DNA of 64,000 nucleotides from Taenia hydatigena (lineage: Eukaryota > Platyhelminthes > Cestoda > Cyclophyllidea > Taeniidae). Below, in pieces: positions 25,250 through 38,885 of the stretch. Location: positions 1-64,000 of the forward strand of contig JADWOT020000141.1 of the NCBI GenBank assembly GCA_036345935.2. The letters run 5' to 3'. Position 1 is the first letter of the stretch; each line of letters begins with the position of its first letter. Both the position numbers and the translations under genes were made by a program. The notes beneath the pieces are model-generated. The model was not told the origin of the DNA. It did no database searches and saw only the letters and a program-made list of their open reading frames with translations.

Positions 25250-25830
25250 TGTCAGTTTCGCCATGCCTGACATTTTAGAAGCCTTTATTTGTAAATGGTG
25301 CCCTAAAGGCTCAAGGTCTGTGAGTGCGATATTTTAACCTGTTTTGATGTAGAATTGCTTAGTCTTGGGTGCCATTATTCGTAATTAAGACTTACAGTTT
25401 GGCTGTAGTGATGTTTAGAGACCTTGTTTGCAGAATGGGCTCAGAAAGCTGCGGACTGTGGCTATGCTCTTTCTTATCCGTTTCGATTCAACTTTGCTCA
25501 GACTGTTAGTGACTTGCAACCTTTAGCAAGTGCTTGATGTAATTTTCGTTATGAAATGTCACAGTTTAGATGCGACTGATATTTAGGGAGTCCCTGATGG
25601 AAATGAAAGCTGGGAGGGCTCGTGCGTGTAGATGCACTGTTTCTTATTCGTAGTGATCCAGAATTGATTCTCTTTGTATCTTAGCAGCTCGTTTCCTTTC
25701 ATAGATGCTTGCAAACTATTGTCCTTGTTGAATGCATTTGATGTAGAATCTTGAAGTAAAAGCACAAATTTAAGCATTGCTTGCGTAGTATTGAGAAGGG
25801 CATCGATTGTAAACTGCATTTTTTTGCTAA
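25250..25830 (+). repeat. Possible second diverged tandem array, units about 145-165 bp
   Basis: Segments beginning near 25395 (ttacagtttggctgtag) and 25560 (tcacagtttagatgcg) align over about 100 bp, including a shared tttcttatycgt block. Fragments of the type ttgatgtagaat recur at about 25345 and 25738. It follows the preceding array directly, but I cannot show that the units are related to it. Confidence 0.4.
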
Positions 25831-28800
25831 TTAGAGAAATTTTCGGTCTTTGAGGAACCCATTTGCGATTGCTTTATGGCTGTTGTTGCGAATGCTGTGC
25901 AAACTTGATCTTCTGCTTTGTATTTGCTATGGTCATGGTGATCGAATATGGAATAGCAGTAGCGTTGCTGTTGGTGTTAAACAAATCTGCCATTTTAATT
26001 TCGGTGATGTTAGAGTTCAAGCGTGTGGCAGCAGGTGCCCCTACAAAACTGTTATTTATTTGGCGAACGGTTCAATTGATCAGCGGCTTGGTTATGTTAA
26101 TTGCCTATCTATTTGCTTGCAGTGACTCGTAGTAAGGAGAGCCTGAGAATCAACTTAAAGAAGACTTGGTACATTTGGGTGTTGCGTCTCTCTATCTTAC
26201 TTCAAACCACGGCCGCACATATTACCACTTCATCGTCTTGGTAACAGTTACTGGAAGCTCAGTCATGCCATCCCCTCTTCTAGTAGTCATGGTGACAGTC
26301 TTAACTTGCAGCTGTTTATGTTGCCTTTGCTTAGACAGATGGCTGCATTAATTGAGAAGCTGATGGCCCTGTGTGAGTGCAATTGATTGTTTCCTTCCAG
26401 ACACAACTGCTTCATTTACTCGACTTCCATGGTTGCTTTTAGTGTTATTCTATCACCACTCTTCTCCTCTACAATTGGTCTGCCTGGACGAGGTAGCAGA
26501 AGTTAGAAGGGATTTACCACATCGGTTTAACTTCAGCCAATTCCTCCTTGGGACATTTTTCAGCACTCCCTGCGATTTTACGCCTCCTAGCAATTTGCAC
26601 AATTAGGCGCCTTTAATGTACACGTGTTTTAGATTTTTAGCGCTAAACTGAACTCCATGTGTGTGTCTTATTGCTGATTGTCAGGATCTTGTCGTAGGTC
26701 GTAAAAAGGAGTTGAGTTTTTATGCACTCCTCATGAGGATTGTTAATCGCAATGCTGAATCTTATGCCTAGGATCGTGTCAACTGTTACCTCTTGATTGC
26801 ATGTTCTTTAGAAGCCTGTACCACTAGCGCTTTCCATCCTTTACTCCTTCGTAATTATGTAGTTAGCTCCAGTTAACCGCACGAGGTGTTGTGTTAGTCC
26901 ATGTGTTGATCATACATAGGCAGGAGGACATTGGTTGGTAGTGCTACTATAACCTACGAGGGTGATAACTGAAAGGCCATATCCATTTTAATACTAACTA
27001 GAAGATGGCGGAGAAAAGCGTACCCGATCTTAAGTAGAATTCTCACCTTTGCTATCAATTTGGACGTTTTGGATGGTTAGTTTCTAGCCTGTCTCTCTCC
27101 ACTTTCGATTCCACGTGCACAGATTTTGGTGCGATTTTGGTATGACCACTCTTTTAGACAAAGTTGGATTAATTAAATTTTTTCCTTGCTTGCTTTTTTC
27201 TATTTATCGCCCCCTTTATACAAGCGACGAAGTTGGTGGCAGCAGTGGTCGAGTGTGGCAGTAGACTTCTGACTGAAACGGATTATCTGATCAAAAGTGT
27301 ATACACGAAACTGTTGTTTGACAAGAACTGGACTGTTTTGTAGACAGCTGGCATTAAACTAGCAGTCACCGCAGAAAAGGGAGTTGCCAGTATGGGCGCT
27401 ACATCACTGCTTCCTGCGATGCCATCTTGTTCGTGATGTGATGGTGGATTGGTGTTTGTGGTGTTAGTTCACACAAACGTACATTGCGAACTCATCTAAT
27501 ACCTAATCACCGGCAGAGTCAACCTTGTCTCATTTCAATATGCTGCTGCTGCTCAACCATCTGCGGCACTCCAGTGCAAATGTTTTTTAACCTATTTAAG
27601 TAGGTTATTCCTTAAAAATGGCTCAAAAGTGATCTCGCCCACTAAAGCATTTTTCGCCTTTCTTTTGTTGCAATGGCTTTATTTTAATATGCCGTATTTG
27701 ACATTCATGGGGACAAATCGATGTCGTTGATAGATGTCGACCACATTATAAGGATTTGGCATTTCTTATTGTTACAGATGGTCTAGAACTTAAATTTGGT
27801 AAGACTAATGGGTAGTAAATGTCTAAGTGCCCTCCGATATTGCTTCATGCCCTGTTCATATAGAAGTGAGCATTAATTCGCTAGTTGTTTAGATATGTTT
27901 TGAGTCTTAACCACCTCAATAAATCCCTTTAGGCAAAAAATAGCTATCATTTTCTAAGATCTTTACCTTTGTCTATGCGGTAGATGATACGATATCCGAA
28001 TCGTGCTGCTATCCATGTTGGCGATGATGATAATTTGGTGTTCGCTTTCCCATTGACGAGCTAAGTGCGTCTTCAGCAACTTCAGTAGGCACAATTCAAG
28101 CAAATGCAAACTAAGGCAGTTAATATTTTGCCTTGAATGCTATGCTACTATTTGATTAAGTCTCGATTCTTAAATTAAAATGGTCAGATTTTTTCACAAC
28201 TTTTTACTGATTGAGACTGAGTTCCTTGACACATTCTGCTTCTGCAGGTACGAGATCTTTCTCCGTCTCTGTTTTGTTCACCCGTGTGGCAATGAGTGAC
28301 TGAATGGATGGGTGGATGGATGGGAACTGTGAGTAGTACTACGAAAAGTGGGGAAGACGAATAGGCAATTAAAATTGTATGCTAGCCCTTTTTCTCTTCC
28401 AGTCTACGGAGGTTATGTGTACTGCGCCTCCGACGCAGCATTGCTGCTGAGGTACATTTTGGTGGTCGGTGCTGGCTGACGAATCTGTGCCGAAACCGTT
28501 GGGAGTCTGCAAAGCTTGGCGCAATGCTGTGCGTTTCTACATTCTTAAAGCCCTTGTTGTAGGCAGAGAGTACACTTGTTAGTGCGGATTGAGGCTTGGA
28601 GGTAACAGTGGTTCATGATCGCATTTGTACTTCCAACTGCATTTCATTTTGGTTCCGTTGATTCTTTACTTCACTGAGGCATGTCTCTTCCTTCCTGTGA
28701 GATTTGATCTTTTGCATCAGCGCAATTGTGTGGCAACTAGATAAAAATGACACTGGAGTGGGTGACTTCCGTGGGATGATTGTGTAGATCATAATGACAA

Positions 28801-31659
28801 AGGTCAGGTGTTGCTGAGCCCCCTTTAAATACACCTATCACCCTAACTTGCCATTATTTGCTGCTTTGAAGTAAAACGTTTCGATTTTAAATATGCGCTG
28901 TGCTACAGGATCCTACGCATCAAGGTGGTATCAACTTTAGGGGACCTGGATGTGGTAATGGAATCAGGCGCCTTGTTCATCTTTAAATAGTGGGCATAAT
29001 ATAGAATGATTGTTGCCAGGTTTATTAAATAGCACCGCTTAGGATGTAAGCGACTTAGGTTAGAAGTAGGAATATTCGAGGTTCGGATTTCGTCTGCGTA
29101 AAGCGATGCACTGAATCAAAACTAATGCGCAATGGATTAACAATTCGAATCCTACAGAAGGGTTGTACATGCTGAATAATAACTGAATTGTACAAGCATG
29201 AGTAAGAACCGATCCCAATACCTAAAACCAGTAGGAAGCCTTGGCGGTATAATCCATTCTCATTGGAGGTCCGGCCCCACTACTTCACTTTCAGCTTCTG
29301 CTGGTGTAAGAGAGAGGCTGGTTGCATAGCAATACACGCTCTAATGCTGAAAATTGCTCAGATAGCGGGTGGTAATAGTTGATTGACGTCTCGGAGAATT
29401 GTCACGCTTGGGTTTAGCCTCTGGTTGCATGAAGCTTGTGGATTGGGTAATTATCCTTAAAAGGAAACAGCTCATCTGCAACGATAGTGTCCACGTATTG
29501 CCAATTTTCAGCTATTGTAGGCCGCGTTTCTATATCATTTGATTAGTAGGTCTAAGGAAGGACTACGTAGAAGCCTACCTCCTCTCCCCTAAAAAACCCT
29601 ACTACCATTACTTGATGTCAAAATACTGGCTTTACTAATGGCTCGTTAGTAGCACGTCAGTTTTATTCTCTTAACAAAATCCTAATTCGACCTTAGGCTT
29701 ACTTATTTAGGGAGTAAACTCTAAAATAACGGATTTCATAAGTTGACTTAAGACACCCTTTTAGAAGGGATTAAAGCTGTTATGCCTATTTATCAATCAG
29801 CTGGTAGGTGACAAACCATAGAAGCTTGAAGCACAACCTTACATGGATTTAGGTTCCTAATTAGGCTAGCGAAGTAATATTTATATAAATATGTATTGCA
29901 GTTGCCATATGCATTGTGTATACTTTCCTAATAATGTGAAAACCTTAATCTCGAATAATCTCAAGAGGGAAAGATGGAGTAGTCAAAATTCAGTCTGCCA
30001 ATGTGACTGCAATTACACCGCTACTCATACGGAGAGAAAGATGCAAATCGATAATCCCTTAGAGCTCAACCAACTTGTAGAAATATGCGTAACCTAAATA
30101 GTCATATGCCTCTCCTTAAGGAACATGTGTGTTCAATGCCTATGAATCAGCAGAAAGAACAAGAATTTGCCTCATCGAAAAGCGAAGCAGCTATGTTTAC
30201 AAATGTTTAAATTTGATGATTTGAAGATCGCCTTCACCTATCATACAATGCCATGGGCACGGCTTTGTACAAAAAAGTGTCTAGAATGCGATATGCCACT
30301 GCGATTTGATCGATAATGTGGGCTATGGCTGCAGTGGAGCTAGGATGACCCAGTTCTAGATTCGATGAAGTGGTGTTATTCGAAAATGATGCATAAGAGA
30401 TGCTGCTGTTGCATCTTATTTAAAAAACATGTGATGGAAACAAAAATAAACAACTCCTTGCTAAATGTGAGCACATGCTTATGATCATTGATAGACTTTT
30501 GATCTAGTAAGGCCTATAAAACCTTGTTTTTAAATCCTTTACGCTAATTGGAATAAATCGCGTACTGTTTAAAAAACATATTTAAACGTCATGTTTTTAC
30601 GACACAAGTACCCTGCGATCGCATATTTTGTACAATTAAACGAGCATTTCTATTAGATAATTCGCTTATCAATTTCAAGGTCACTAGCGGTAGCTGCTTT
30701 TCGTCTCGTCGGTAAACTAGATCAGTTGCCACATTAAAATGTCATGTTTTTTTGCAAAAATATGCAACATTTTTTTCTTAGTCTTGTCTTAATTAATGGA
30801 AATACTTGTTGGGAATGACTTTACGGAACATAAATTCGACAAGAATGAATCGCGTTTGACTGGAGCATAATTTGCTAAGCATGGCCCCTTTAGCGATTGT
30901 ATCAGAAGCAGAATTCTGCCTTTGGCGTTACCTCACATATAACTCAGGTATGAACGAATCGCTGTATCTGATTTCTTACCTGGCCTCTTATACATAAATT
31001 AGGAGTCAGCATTTATTCCAAAAATACTTTCAATGCGCATCAAATTGTTTTATACGGCTTGGTACAAAGCCTTCACCTGTAAACAACGTTTAGAATACTG
31101 GGCAATTTAAGTTATTCTACAGCTACAGGGTTTTGCCTAGAAGCTAAGGCAGTAAAAAGGAGGATTTACCTACGAAAGAGCTTTTCATCGCATTTGTTAC
31201 CATAGAAAGTAAACAAATGATATTAATTTTGACTAATAGCTTAGACCAATGCATAAGGCAGAAAATGTTTGATGTAAGGTTGCTTTTGATCCAGTGAAGC
31301 ACAGATCATTAGTGAAATAAAATTTTAGTAAGAACCGCAATATAATTATAGTGATTTTGATACAAAACGCAGCTGAGATCAACTTTTTTGGCTTTTGTCT
31401 CAAATTATTGAATTTTTTTTCTTAGCCGTTCAGTTTGTCGCTGGTTGTGATGCCAAATTTCCATTATTATGATGGGTTTGGACCTAGCTAATAGTAAAGG
31501 AGCCTATTTTAACAAAGAAAGCTAAAATGATACAAGCATATAGAGCTGCGGGATATTCTGCCCATTTAGGTTTAGAGAGGCAGTTCTCGCACCGAAATTC
31601 CGTTGCTGCTATCATTCTTGTAGCATTTCAAGAAGGGGAAGCAGTTCAGCGCCATCTTT
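25831..31659. other. No supported gene
   Basis: Only short frames. Two overlapping frames at 25850-26132 are hydrophobic and cysteine-rich, and one ends beside an acceptor-like tatttgcttgcag. They lack a family match and a partner exon. The rest shows AT-rich stretches and the microsatellite at 28302. Confidence 0.45.
28302..28324 (+). repeat. Short GGAT-type microsatellite
   Basis: A run of GGATG/GGTGGATG units. Similar GGATGAATGA runs occur in the R2 tails, but no R2 body is recognisable next to it. Confidence 0.5.
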
Positions 31660-32825
31660 CCCTTTCCTTACTCACTCGTGCACTTTGACAACCATTGCTT
31701 TTGAAGCTGCCATCTCCATTATGCTACCCGCATGAAAGTTGAAAAAAAAAGAATTTTATTTGAAAATCTATCAGATTATGCAATCATGCTATGAAGTGTG
31801 GGAATCAGAGGGGACTTGTTGCTAACTAAAGAATGTCAAAGAGGCCTCAGAGTACCTCTTTAGCGTTGCGTTATAGTCCTTGGCTTGAGAAATGACTAAA
31901 GATGAGCCAACGGAGAAGTCGTCTGTTTATGCACACGGCAGCAGCATCGCAGTCCTGCCACTTGACTCCGATAAACTCTAAGACCATATTCCAGCGCCTA
32001 CATATTTGCCGTCCTTATGAACTACTGCATTGCAGTCAATCTTTGGCGTGGTGGCCTTTAGGCATCACTTTAATTTCCCAAGGCACCTTCTAGTCGTAAG
32101 TATTTTGCGGCAAGTCGCCCTCTCTAGCCAGCGTTTTCGCGCATTCAATGCATGTTGTCATATGTTCCGCTCCGTTGTAGACCTATTATTTGAAAATTCT
32201 CCCTGAATTGCACTGCTTATACTTGGTGGAGAAATTCACGATATTGACTACATCGAAGTACAGATTCGCGCATTTCAATGGAGTTTGGGTCGCCTCTGAC
32301 TTAACTGCCATCTTCGTTAAACTTTGCCGACATTGATTTTACTGGCCACCCCCGCTCGATGCAATGTGTGATAGCGGATTTGCAGCAGTTATGTGCGCAT
32401 TTAAATTGCTTTTGGATGTTTTGCTGCTCATACCTAAAATATTACGGTAGCCCAAATCGAGCCACAATTCGATCTTCAATATCTTTCCTTCCCTAGGCTT
32501 GGTCATTGTGGACAAGTGCAATCCTTCTTCTTCCCTCTTTGCCTCTTTATTGCGATCGCTTCATGGTTCCTCTGTTACATTTTAGGACCGAAATCATACC
32601 CAAGACTCAGAGGGAACAGCAGGATTGGTCATCACAGAGGTCTTTGTTGTTTCCGCAGCTAGAAGCCAATCACCTTCCTCATGTTTCACACTCCATAGCA
32701 GTACTGCATGATTTGATAGAGATTTCGCTTAAATTAAGCCCTCCTTTTAGCGTTCATGTGAACAGCATTATGTAAAATTTTCACCGCTGATGACTGCTAA
32801 TCGGGTGCGTGGATGAGTTGGCATG
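31660..32825 (+). repeat. R1 dispersed element, diverged full-length copy
   Basis: Collinear with 20323-21770 of the right arm but clearly diverged by substitutions and indels. Its two ends are imperfect inverted repeats of roughly 130 bp: the start carries catgctatgaagtgtgg, and the end in complement carries a matching ctgctatggagtgtg. The short frames inside are not conserved between copies, so I treat the element as non-coding. Confidence 0.7.
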
Positions 32826-35800
32826 TAGGGTGTGGCAGTAGTCAAATTTTAGTATTGCTTTTGTACATTTGATTTCCCAATGCAAAACTATTTAACACAG
32901 GCCAACATTAGGTATGAAATAGACATTGGAATCCCTCTCGCAATAATGGAGCAATCTGACAAATATACACATACTTAGAGATGTTTCAAACACTTACCTT
33001 GCCCAACGGTACCCTTTTCGTTAAAATGGCTCCTGCATTCAGGAGAGCAATGAAGACAATGTTGCACATCTTGATCAATTACTCTCCTATGCTGAAACGA
33101 TCCTTGGTCATTTGGATCAATTGATCATTTGCAGTGTAAAAGATGCGGTGGAAGAAGGACGACTAGTGGTCAGCGAGCAGTGAGTACACACAAGAAGGCG
33201 TATCAGTAGGTAGGTAGGAGGAGGCTCTGTGCTAGACTGAATAGGTTTGGTACTTTTGGTTCTCAGTGCTCTCACGATAGGGCGTCAAAGAGGAGGTAGA
33301 CCAATGTGTTTAATCCCTGGGGGTGAGACATGCAGTAACTGCGCCTCAGACCCTGGAAAGCGACTACGTTGTCCTCCCATCTCTGGCCTACAAGGCACAT
33401 TTAAAGAACACAAATATTACAACCTTTGTAAAAACACAGGGCTCATTAGCACGGATTAGTATACCAACGGCTAACTCGCAAGCACATGCAAACTTGCCAT
33501 ATGATCTGTGGGTGGTCCATCTTCTTGGGTGTGCTTGACTGTCTCCGTGTAAATCTTTCATGTGAAGGCTTGTCACACTAGAAAATTGCTCTTGTTTGAA
33601 TTACTTATTAATAACGTTGCGTATCATGAATACAGGGATAACATTAACTTAATTGACTTCAAGTTTTGCTAGTCCGAAAAGCTTTAGGGTAGTCAAATTT
33701 AAAACATCCTCATAAAAATTCCGCCTAGATTTTGTTTTGCTCAGATTCTAGCAATCGTCATATTTTTCGTAAAGCCTAGTAAATTTGCAACGAAGTATTA
33801 AGCCTACCCGTGCCGGTTAAAAAATGCAGCGATAATGAGAAGTGAACAAACCTTTCTCATCGAGATAGGTGCGAAAAAGACCCCACCGTTTTATCATGCT
33901 TTCCTTCTTAGGCAGTAAGCGAATCAACCCATCTCAACCGCTAATTCTTCAAGAATAACTATTTGTGCACGGGCTTGTCTGATGCCATAAAATGGATGAC
34001 TGTCATTTTTTAGGGCAATAGAATCGGGGAAGCACTTTAGTGATTGGTACTTTTCACTATCCCACTTCATCCAGACGCTGTATAACAGGCATTAAGTAAA
34101 GCCTCAGCGTCAGAGGTATAGAGCAGGCTTTGGCTTATAGATTGGCTTAGCCCATTTCAAATTTTCCAAGCCAATCCAACCCTCTGCGCAGTTTTGATCT
34201 TAGGTAGGTAGGTTGGGTACCCCAACCCTGCTGCTAAGCGTAGCATGGATTGTCAAAAAGTGGAGCGCTAATACTTGGCCTTAACAATAGCTTTAAAATG
34301 TGGTGAACGCGTATCTTATAGTTTGTCGAGTAGATGGGTTCGAGGAGGAAGGGTTGTGTTTAAGGAGAAGAAAACAAGATGCCTCCAACTGCCTTGTACA
34401 GGGGCATGTACGTCAGGAAGGCGGAAGGCGAGAAGGCTGAATACAGCTTGAGTAAACTGACATTTTACTTCGCAGGGTGATCTATACTGTCGTGTTGCCA
34501 ATTCAGCACGCGGTGCCATTAAATGGGTATGACGGCTAGTACCGCGATTGGACAGCTATGTGGAGTTTAATGATATGGTGAGATGGGGGCTGTGATAGAT
34601 GGCTGTGCCGTGGAATGGCTTCAAATAACATTTATAAGTGTGTCCAAGGTCCTTTGCGTCTTATCTTTGCCTTATCGACAGGGAAGTAAAACTCCTTCTA
34701 AATGCTGACATTTGCCTTTAAACAAAGGAGATTAAGGAGTCCCCGGCTAAGAAGTATTTTGAAAGGTCTTCGCATTTGCATTTTGAGGTGAAACGTCTAA
34801 GCCACTGAATAGGTACTCAGTATAAGTTGTCTGATGCCTGATTTCTCGTTGCCATACTCCTCACTTATTAATCTATTCCCATCATCTACCGTCTTCATAT
34901 AGTGCCACCGATGTCTTCATCCTACGCTGATTTTTCTTGCGTTATTATCTAAACTTGGTTTAGAGTACTTTACTTTCTTAATTAATGCACAGAGGATAGG
35001 TAAATAGCAAGCATAACCACCTTTCCATGACTGGGGCAGCAATCTGCAAAGGCATGCTTGAGGATCCTGTCCCACTGGCATTCAGACGCACAAAGGCAAC
35101 CACAGAATGTGATGCATTACACACGCATCTACTGCAACAGACAACAGCTATCGCTATTGTTGTATCCGTAGGTATTCGGGCTTCAACACGCAAATTTACG
35201 AAAAAAATGCGATAAGAAATAAGCGCTGAGTTTACTTTCCTTGCGGCGGCAACATTTGTATCCTCTTAACTGCATGCTTTACATGTGCAATGCAAGAGTG
35301 ACCAGCAGCTGATCTTTAAACGGTAAAGTAATCGGATAGGTCGCATTGTCGACCTAACTATCTTTGCGTTCTTCTGTACGTCATTTTTCTTTTTTATTAG
35401 TTTTGGCTTTTGTTTGAGCCCGTTCTTCGTGACTTTTACTGCGATGGAGCTCGTAGGCATCGTACAAAAGGAAGGAAGGCTAGCACCTTTTTCCATTCCT
35501 ATCAGCAGTAACGAGGGCAGATTGTAGAAGTCGAATCTGTCCCGTGGCGTTATAGATCGATGATTGGGTGGAAGAAGAGGACTTGACAGAAGCGCCTGAT
35601 ATGAAGCGCATCAGATAAGCAACTTTTTGATTTCGTCGCTGACGCTTTATGGGCAAGCTTTGCCCCACTATCCACCACATTTAATTAAATAATCTAATTT
35701 TTTCAAAGCTCTGGCTTCTATTTCCTAAACAACAAAATCTGCAGTGGCTCAGATTGATGGGTGACGCAAAATGCGAATAGACTAGCAGCTTATCATTAAT

Positions 35801-38540
35801 TCACAAAACCTTTTAGTAACACTGTGCAGGACTGTTTTATCCTATTACATTGCTGTCAAAGAGATTAATCAGCAATCAGTGGATCTTAAATTACCAGTAC
35901 TTGCTGCATTTTTTTAAATAACCGCAATCATAATACCTATGGTGCATTCCAAGTCTTTTGGAGCTTAATCATTATTTTTATCAAAAGTAAGATAAGAACG
36001 CTTCTAAATAATGAGTTGATGAAAAAAATTGCTTTAAAATATACGGCTGTGGCTGTCGTATTCCTTGAAAAGGACATGAAGGGAACTACCAGACTAAACG
36101 AAATAAGGCGATGGTGTGTCACTTTATGCATAATCTGAGAGAGCGAAATTTCAATAGCGAGTAGAAATTATCAGGCACTTGCATAGCCTAAAACAATTAA
36201 AGGAATAGATGGCTCGGCCGCATATTAGTGAGTAGAGCAGCCGTATTACAATTATGCACAGCATTACAGGAAAAGAAATGCTTATCGGAATGCAGACGCT
36301 CTCCCTCTCACCGTTTGCGTCAGAATCAGACCACAGTCTAATGCGCACCAGCATTTTGAGCGGTGCTACTGCTGGACATCAACGGAGAGATACACAGAGT
36401 ACTGGCATGTCCCTAATAAGCGAGAGCTTCCTTGCATTCTCAAACAAGCATTGAACAACAGAGGAAAGCTTGTTAAGCACTCTCTAAGGATTAAAGTTTT
36501 TTAAAGATAAGAGGGTTTTGGATCTCCAAAGCGTCTAGTTGTCCCATTATATTAGCATAAACAGTTTGTAAAGCGTCGCGTGTTGACTCGGACCGTGTAA
36601 GCAAAAGGGAACGCAAGACGTCGTAGACAGGAGGTGCAGGCGGTATGCACCCACCTCACATTTATTTTCTGCAGAGTCTGCATTAGTTACACAACAGAGC
36701 AGCCCCAGCGTCATCGCTTAACCCAACTTTTGAAAAGTAAGCACCTCATTTTTAGGATTTAGCAAGAAACCCTTCATGGTGTTTACCGAAACAAGGCCTA
36801 TGACTCAAAATACCTGCTAGCTGCTTGCCATGCGATTATTATTTTGGCCATTGATAAGCATTTATGCTGAATACTCATTTTACAACCTTGAATGGCAGTT
36901 TTCATGCGTTACTGTTTCTCTTTGGTTCAACTTATGGGAAGATCACGAATGCAAGCGTAGTCCATAATCTAAGTACGTGGTTTGACGGCTTGAAATGGAT
37001 TTTATTTGCAAATAAAATGGGGGGCAGCAAACCGCTTCGAAGTATCCTTGTTACATTTTGTTGCCGTCAAGACTGGACTAGCTATGATTAGGCAAACATG
37101 GATTTGCTCAAAAATTTTTACCTCCATTCATTTAGAAGCTGCCAATTTTTGATTTCTAAAGCCAGCACACCAGGATTATCTCATAGGCAGTTATTTACGA
37201 AAATGCCAGGAATGAAATTTCGCGCAAAATTTTGGCTGGTTAAGTGCACAAAGTCCGAAAATGTAAGGTTTACTTTATCTTTTTCAGCAGCACATTGCAC
37301 TCTATCATCTTGGCTGTTTGTTAGATATTTATTTCTATTTATATTTTGTTTCCCGCTTGGCATGCTCCATTGAAATCACTTTTTCGTCACCTCCATTTTC
37401 GTAGGTAGCATTCATGTCCCATTACTTAGCCTACTCATCATCACTTAAGCATCTTCCTTCTCTTCCGCATTTTGAATAATTTCCACAGCGCAATAGTGTG
37501 GCAAGCGCCTTATTGATGGGTAAATGAGCTAAATTGCATGCACAAGCGGCAGTTCTGATTCTTTTCAAATGCAGTGGCTATTAAATACAGACCAATTATG
37601 GACGCTGAAAGAAAACCATATCCATTCTTGTCGTGAATTTCTGCTGATTTTGTGTCGGTTTCCATTGGGTATAATGATTTGCTTGCGTAGCCTCAGTTCA
37701 ACCTTAAAATGACGAGGCCTTTGGTATACTAACTTCGTCTAGAAAATATCAAAATTTCACAACTCTATCCTTATTTTACGCAGCAATCACGTCATTGTAT
37801 TATGAATCGTCGCATTTTCGCCTTGATTTTTCAATGACTTTATAGAAATCCGACTTCACGAGCAACACTGACAGTATGATAGAGCGCCATTAAATGCAGA
37901 AAAAGCGTCTAATATTGAGCGCATGAATACTGGCGATGCTTGTAGCTGGTTAGAAGGGAAATAATTAGTCTACCAGATAATGAGCCATTCATAACATGAG
38001 CATTTTATTCCTAGAACGGATCCGTACACCCGAAACACACCACAAGCAGCACAGCACCGAACACATCTCCACGAGTAGAAGGGCTGTTTACGCACGCGAT
38101 TGATGCGACTTTGCGGCAGCACATTTCATGATTAAACCCGCTCTCAACCAATGGTAGGACAAATTTGCCAAGCGCATTCCATCTTCTTATGAATTAGATC
38201 ATGTCAGTGTAGCTACGAAACGTCAGTGTTTCACTGTGAATGCTCGATACCGCTTTAAAGTCATATCTTGCCCATCGACGATATTACAGAAGCCAGTGAT
38301 CGCACGGGTTGGTGACGATTGTAGTACATGTCGTGCCACTGGCACATTTCATCGCGTTCTACCGTTATACATTTCTCTCCATTTCACCCCTGCCCTCAAT
38401 CCATCTACCCCCTTTCCTATGCGTTTGTGGCATCACGCACAAGGAAACGCCTTTGCATTTCATCATCTTTGCTCCCCTCTAATACGTGGAATGTGTTGTG
38501 AGTGCTACTTCATTCATTTGAGCAAAGCAAGTTGAATTGA
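32826..38540. other. No supported gene
   Basis: Frames stay below 92 codons on both strands and none resembles a known domain. I saw no copy of R1, R2 or the finger exons here. Confidence 0.45.
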
Positions 38541-38885
38541 TAGCGCCGATGTTGAAGGCAACTGATTTGGTGGTCGTGGCGATGCCGCCATCGGCCGCGT
38601 CCGCACGATTCCTTTGATATTGGCGTTTAGCGGGATGGTGCCAGCATTGCAGTGGCAAATGCACGAATAAGTGTATTTTTACTGCACTTAGCACTGACGT
38701 TCGCAGAATGGGAATAAAGGAGGCGCAGATGACGTGATTTGGCAAGAATGAGAGAATGAGAAGCAGAGGAAAATGCTGTGTGCCTGTGTGTATGTTGGCA
38801 TAGTCATGTAAGAAAAGCAGGAGGGGTGGGTTAGTAAATAAGCAAATGGATGAATGAGAGAAGAATGAGTAAATAAGGGAGTAAT
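38541..38885 (+). repeat. R2 dispersed repeat, copy a
   Basis: Shares an ordered series of blocks with the copies at 52520 and (in complement) 54965-55400: gcagtggcaaatgcac, then a tactgc/cttagc block, then ggcgcagatgacgtgatt, then ggcatagtcatg, ending in a GGATGAATGA-rich tail. No transposase or polymerase frame. The nature of the element is unknown; the simple-repeat tail would fit a retroposon, but this is inference. Confidence 0.6.

Noticed and set aside
25850..26132. Two overlapping hydrophobic frames as a membrane protein exon
   Set aside because: The hydrophobicity follows from T-rich sequence in two frames at once. An acceptor-like site lies at the end, but no partner exon or family was found.
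29035..29160. B-box-like motifs (ttcgaatcc, gttcggattt) as tRNA genes
   Set aside because: No cloverleaf with a matching A box and acceptor stem could be drawn.
33247..33459. Frame with CSNC and CPPI as a finger exon
   Set aside because: The cysteine-to-histidine spacing does not fit C2H2, and no phase-1 donor follows.
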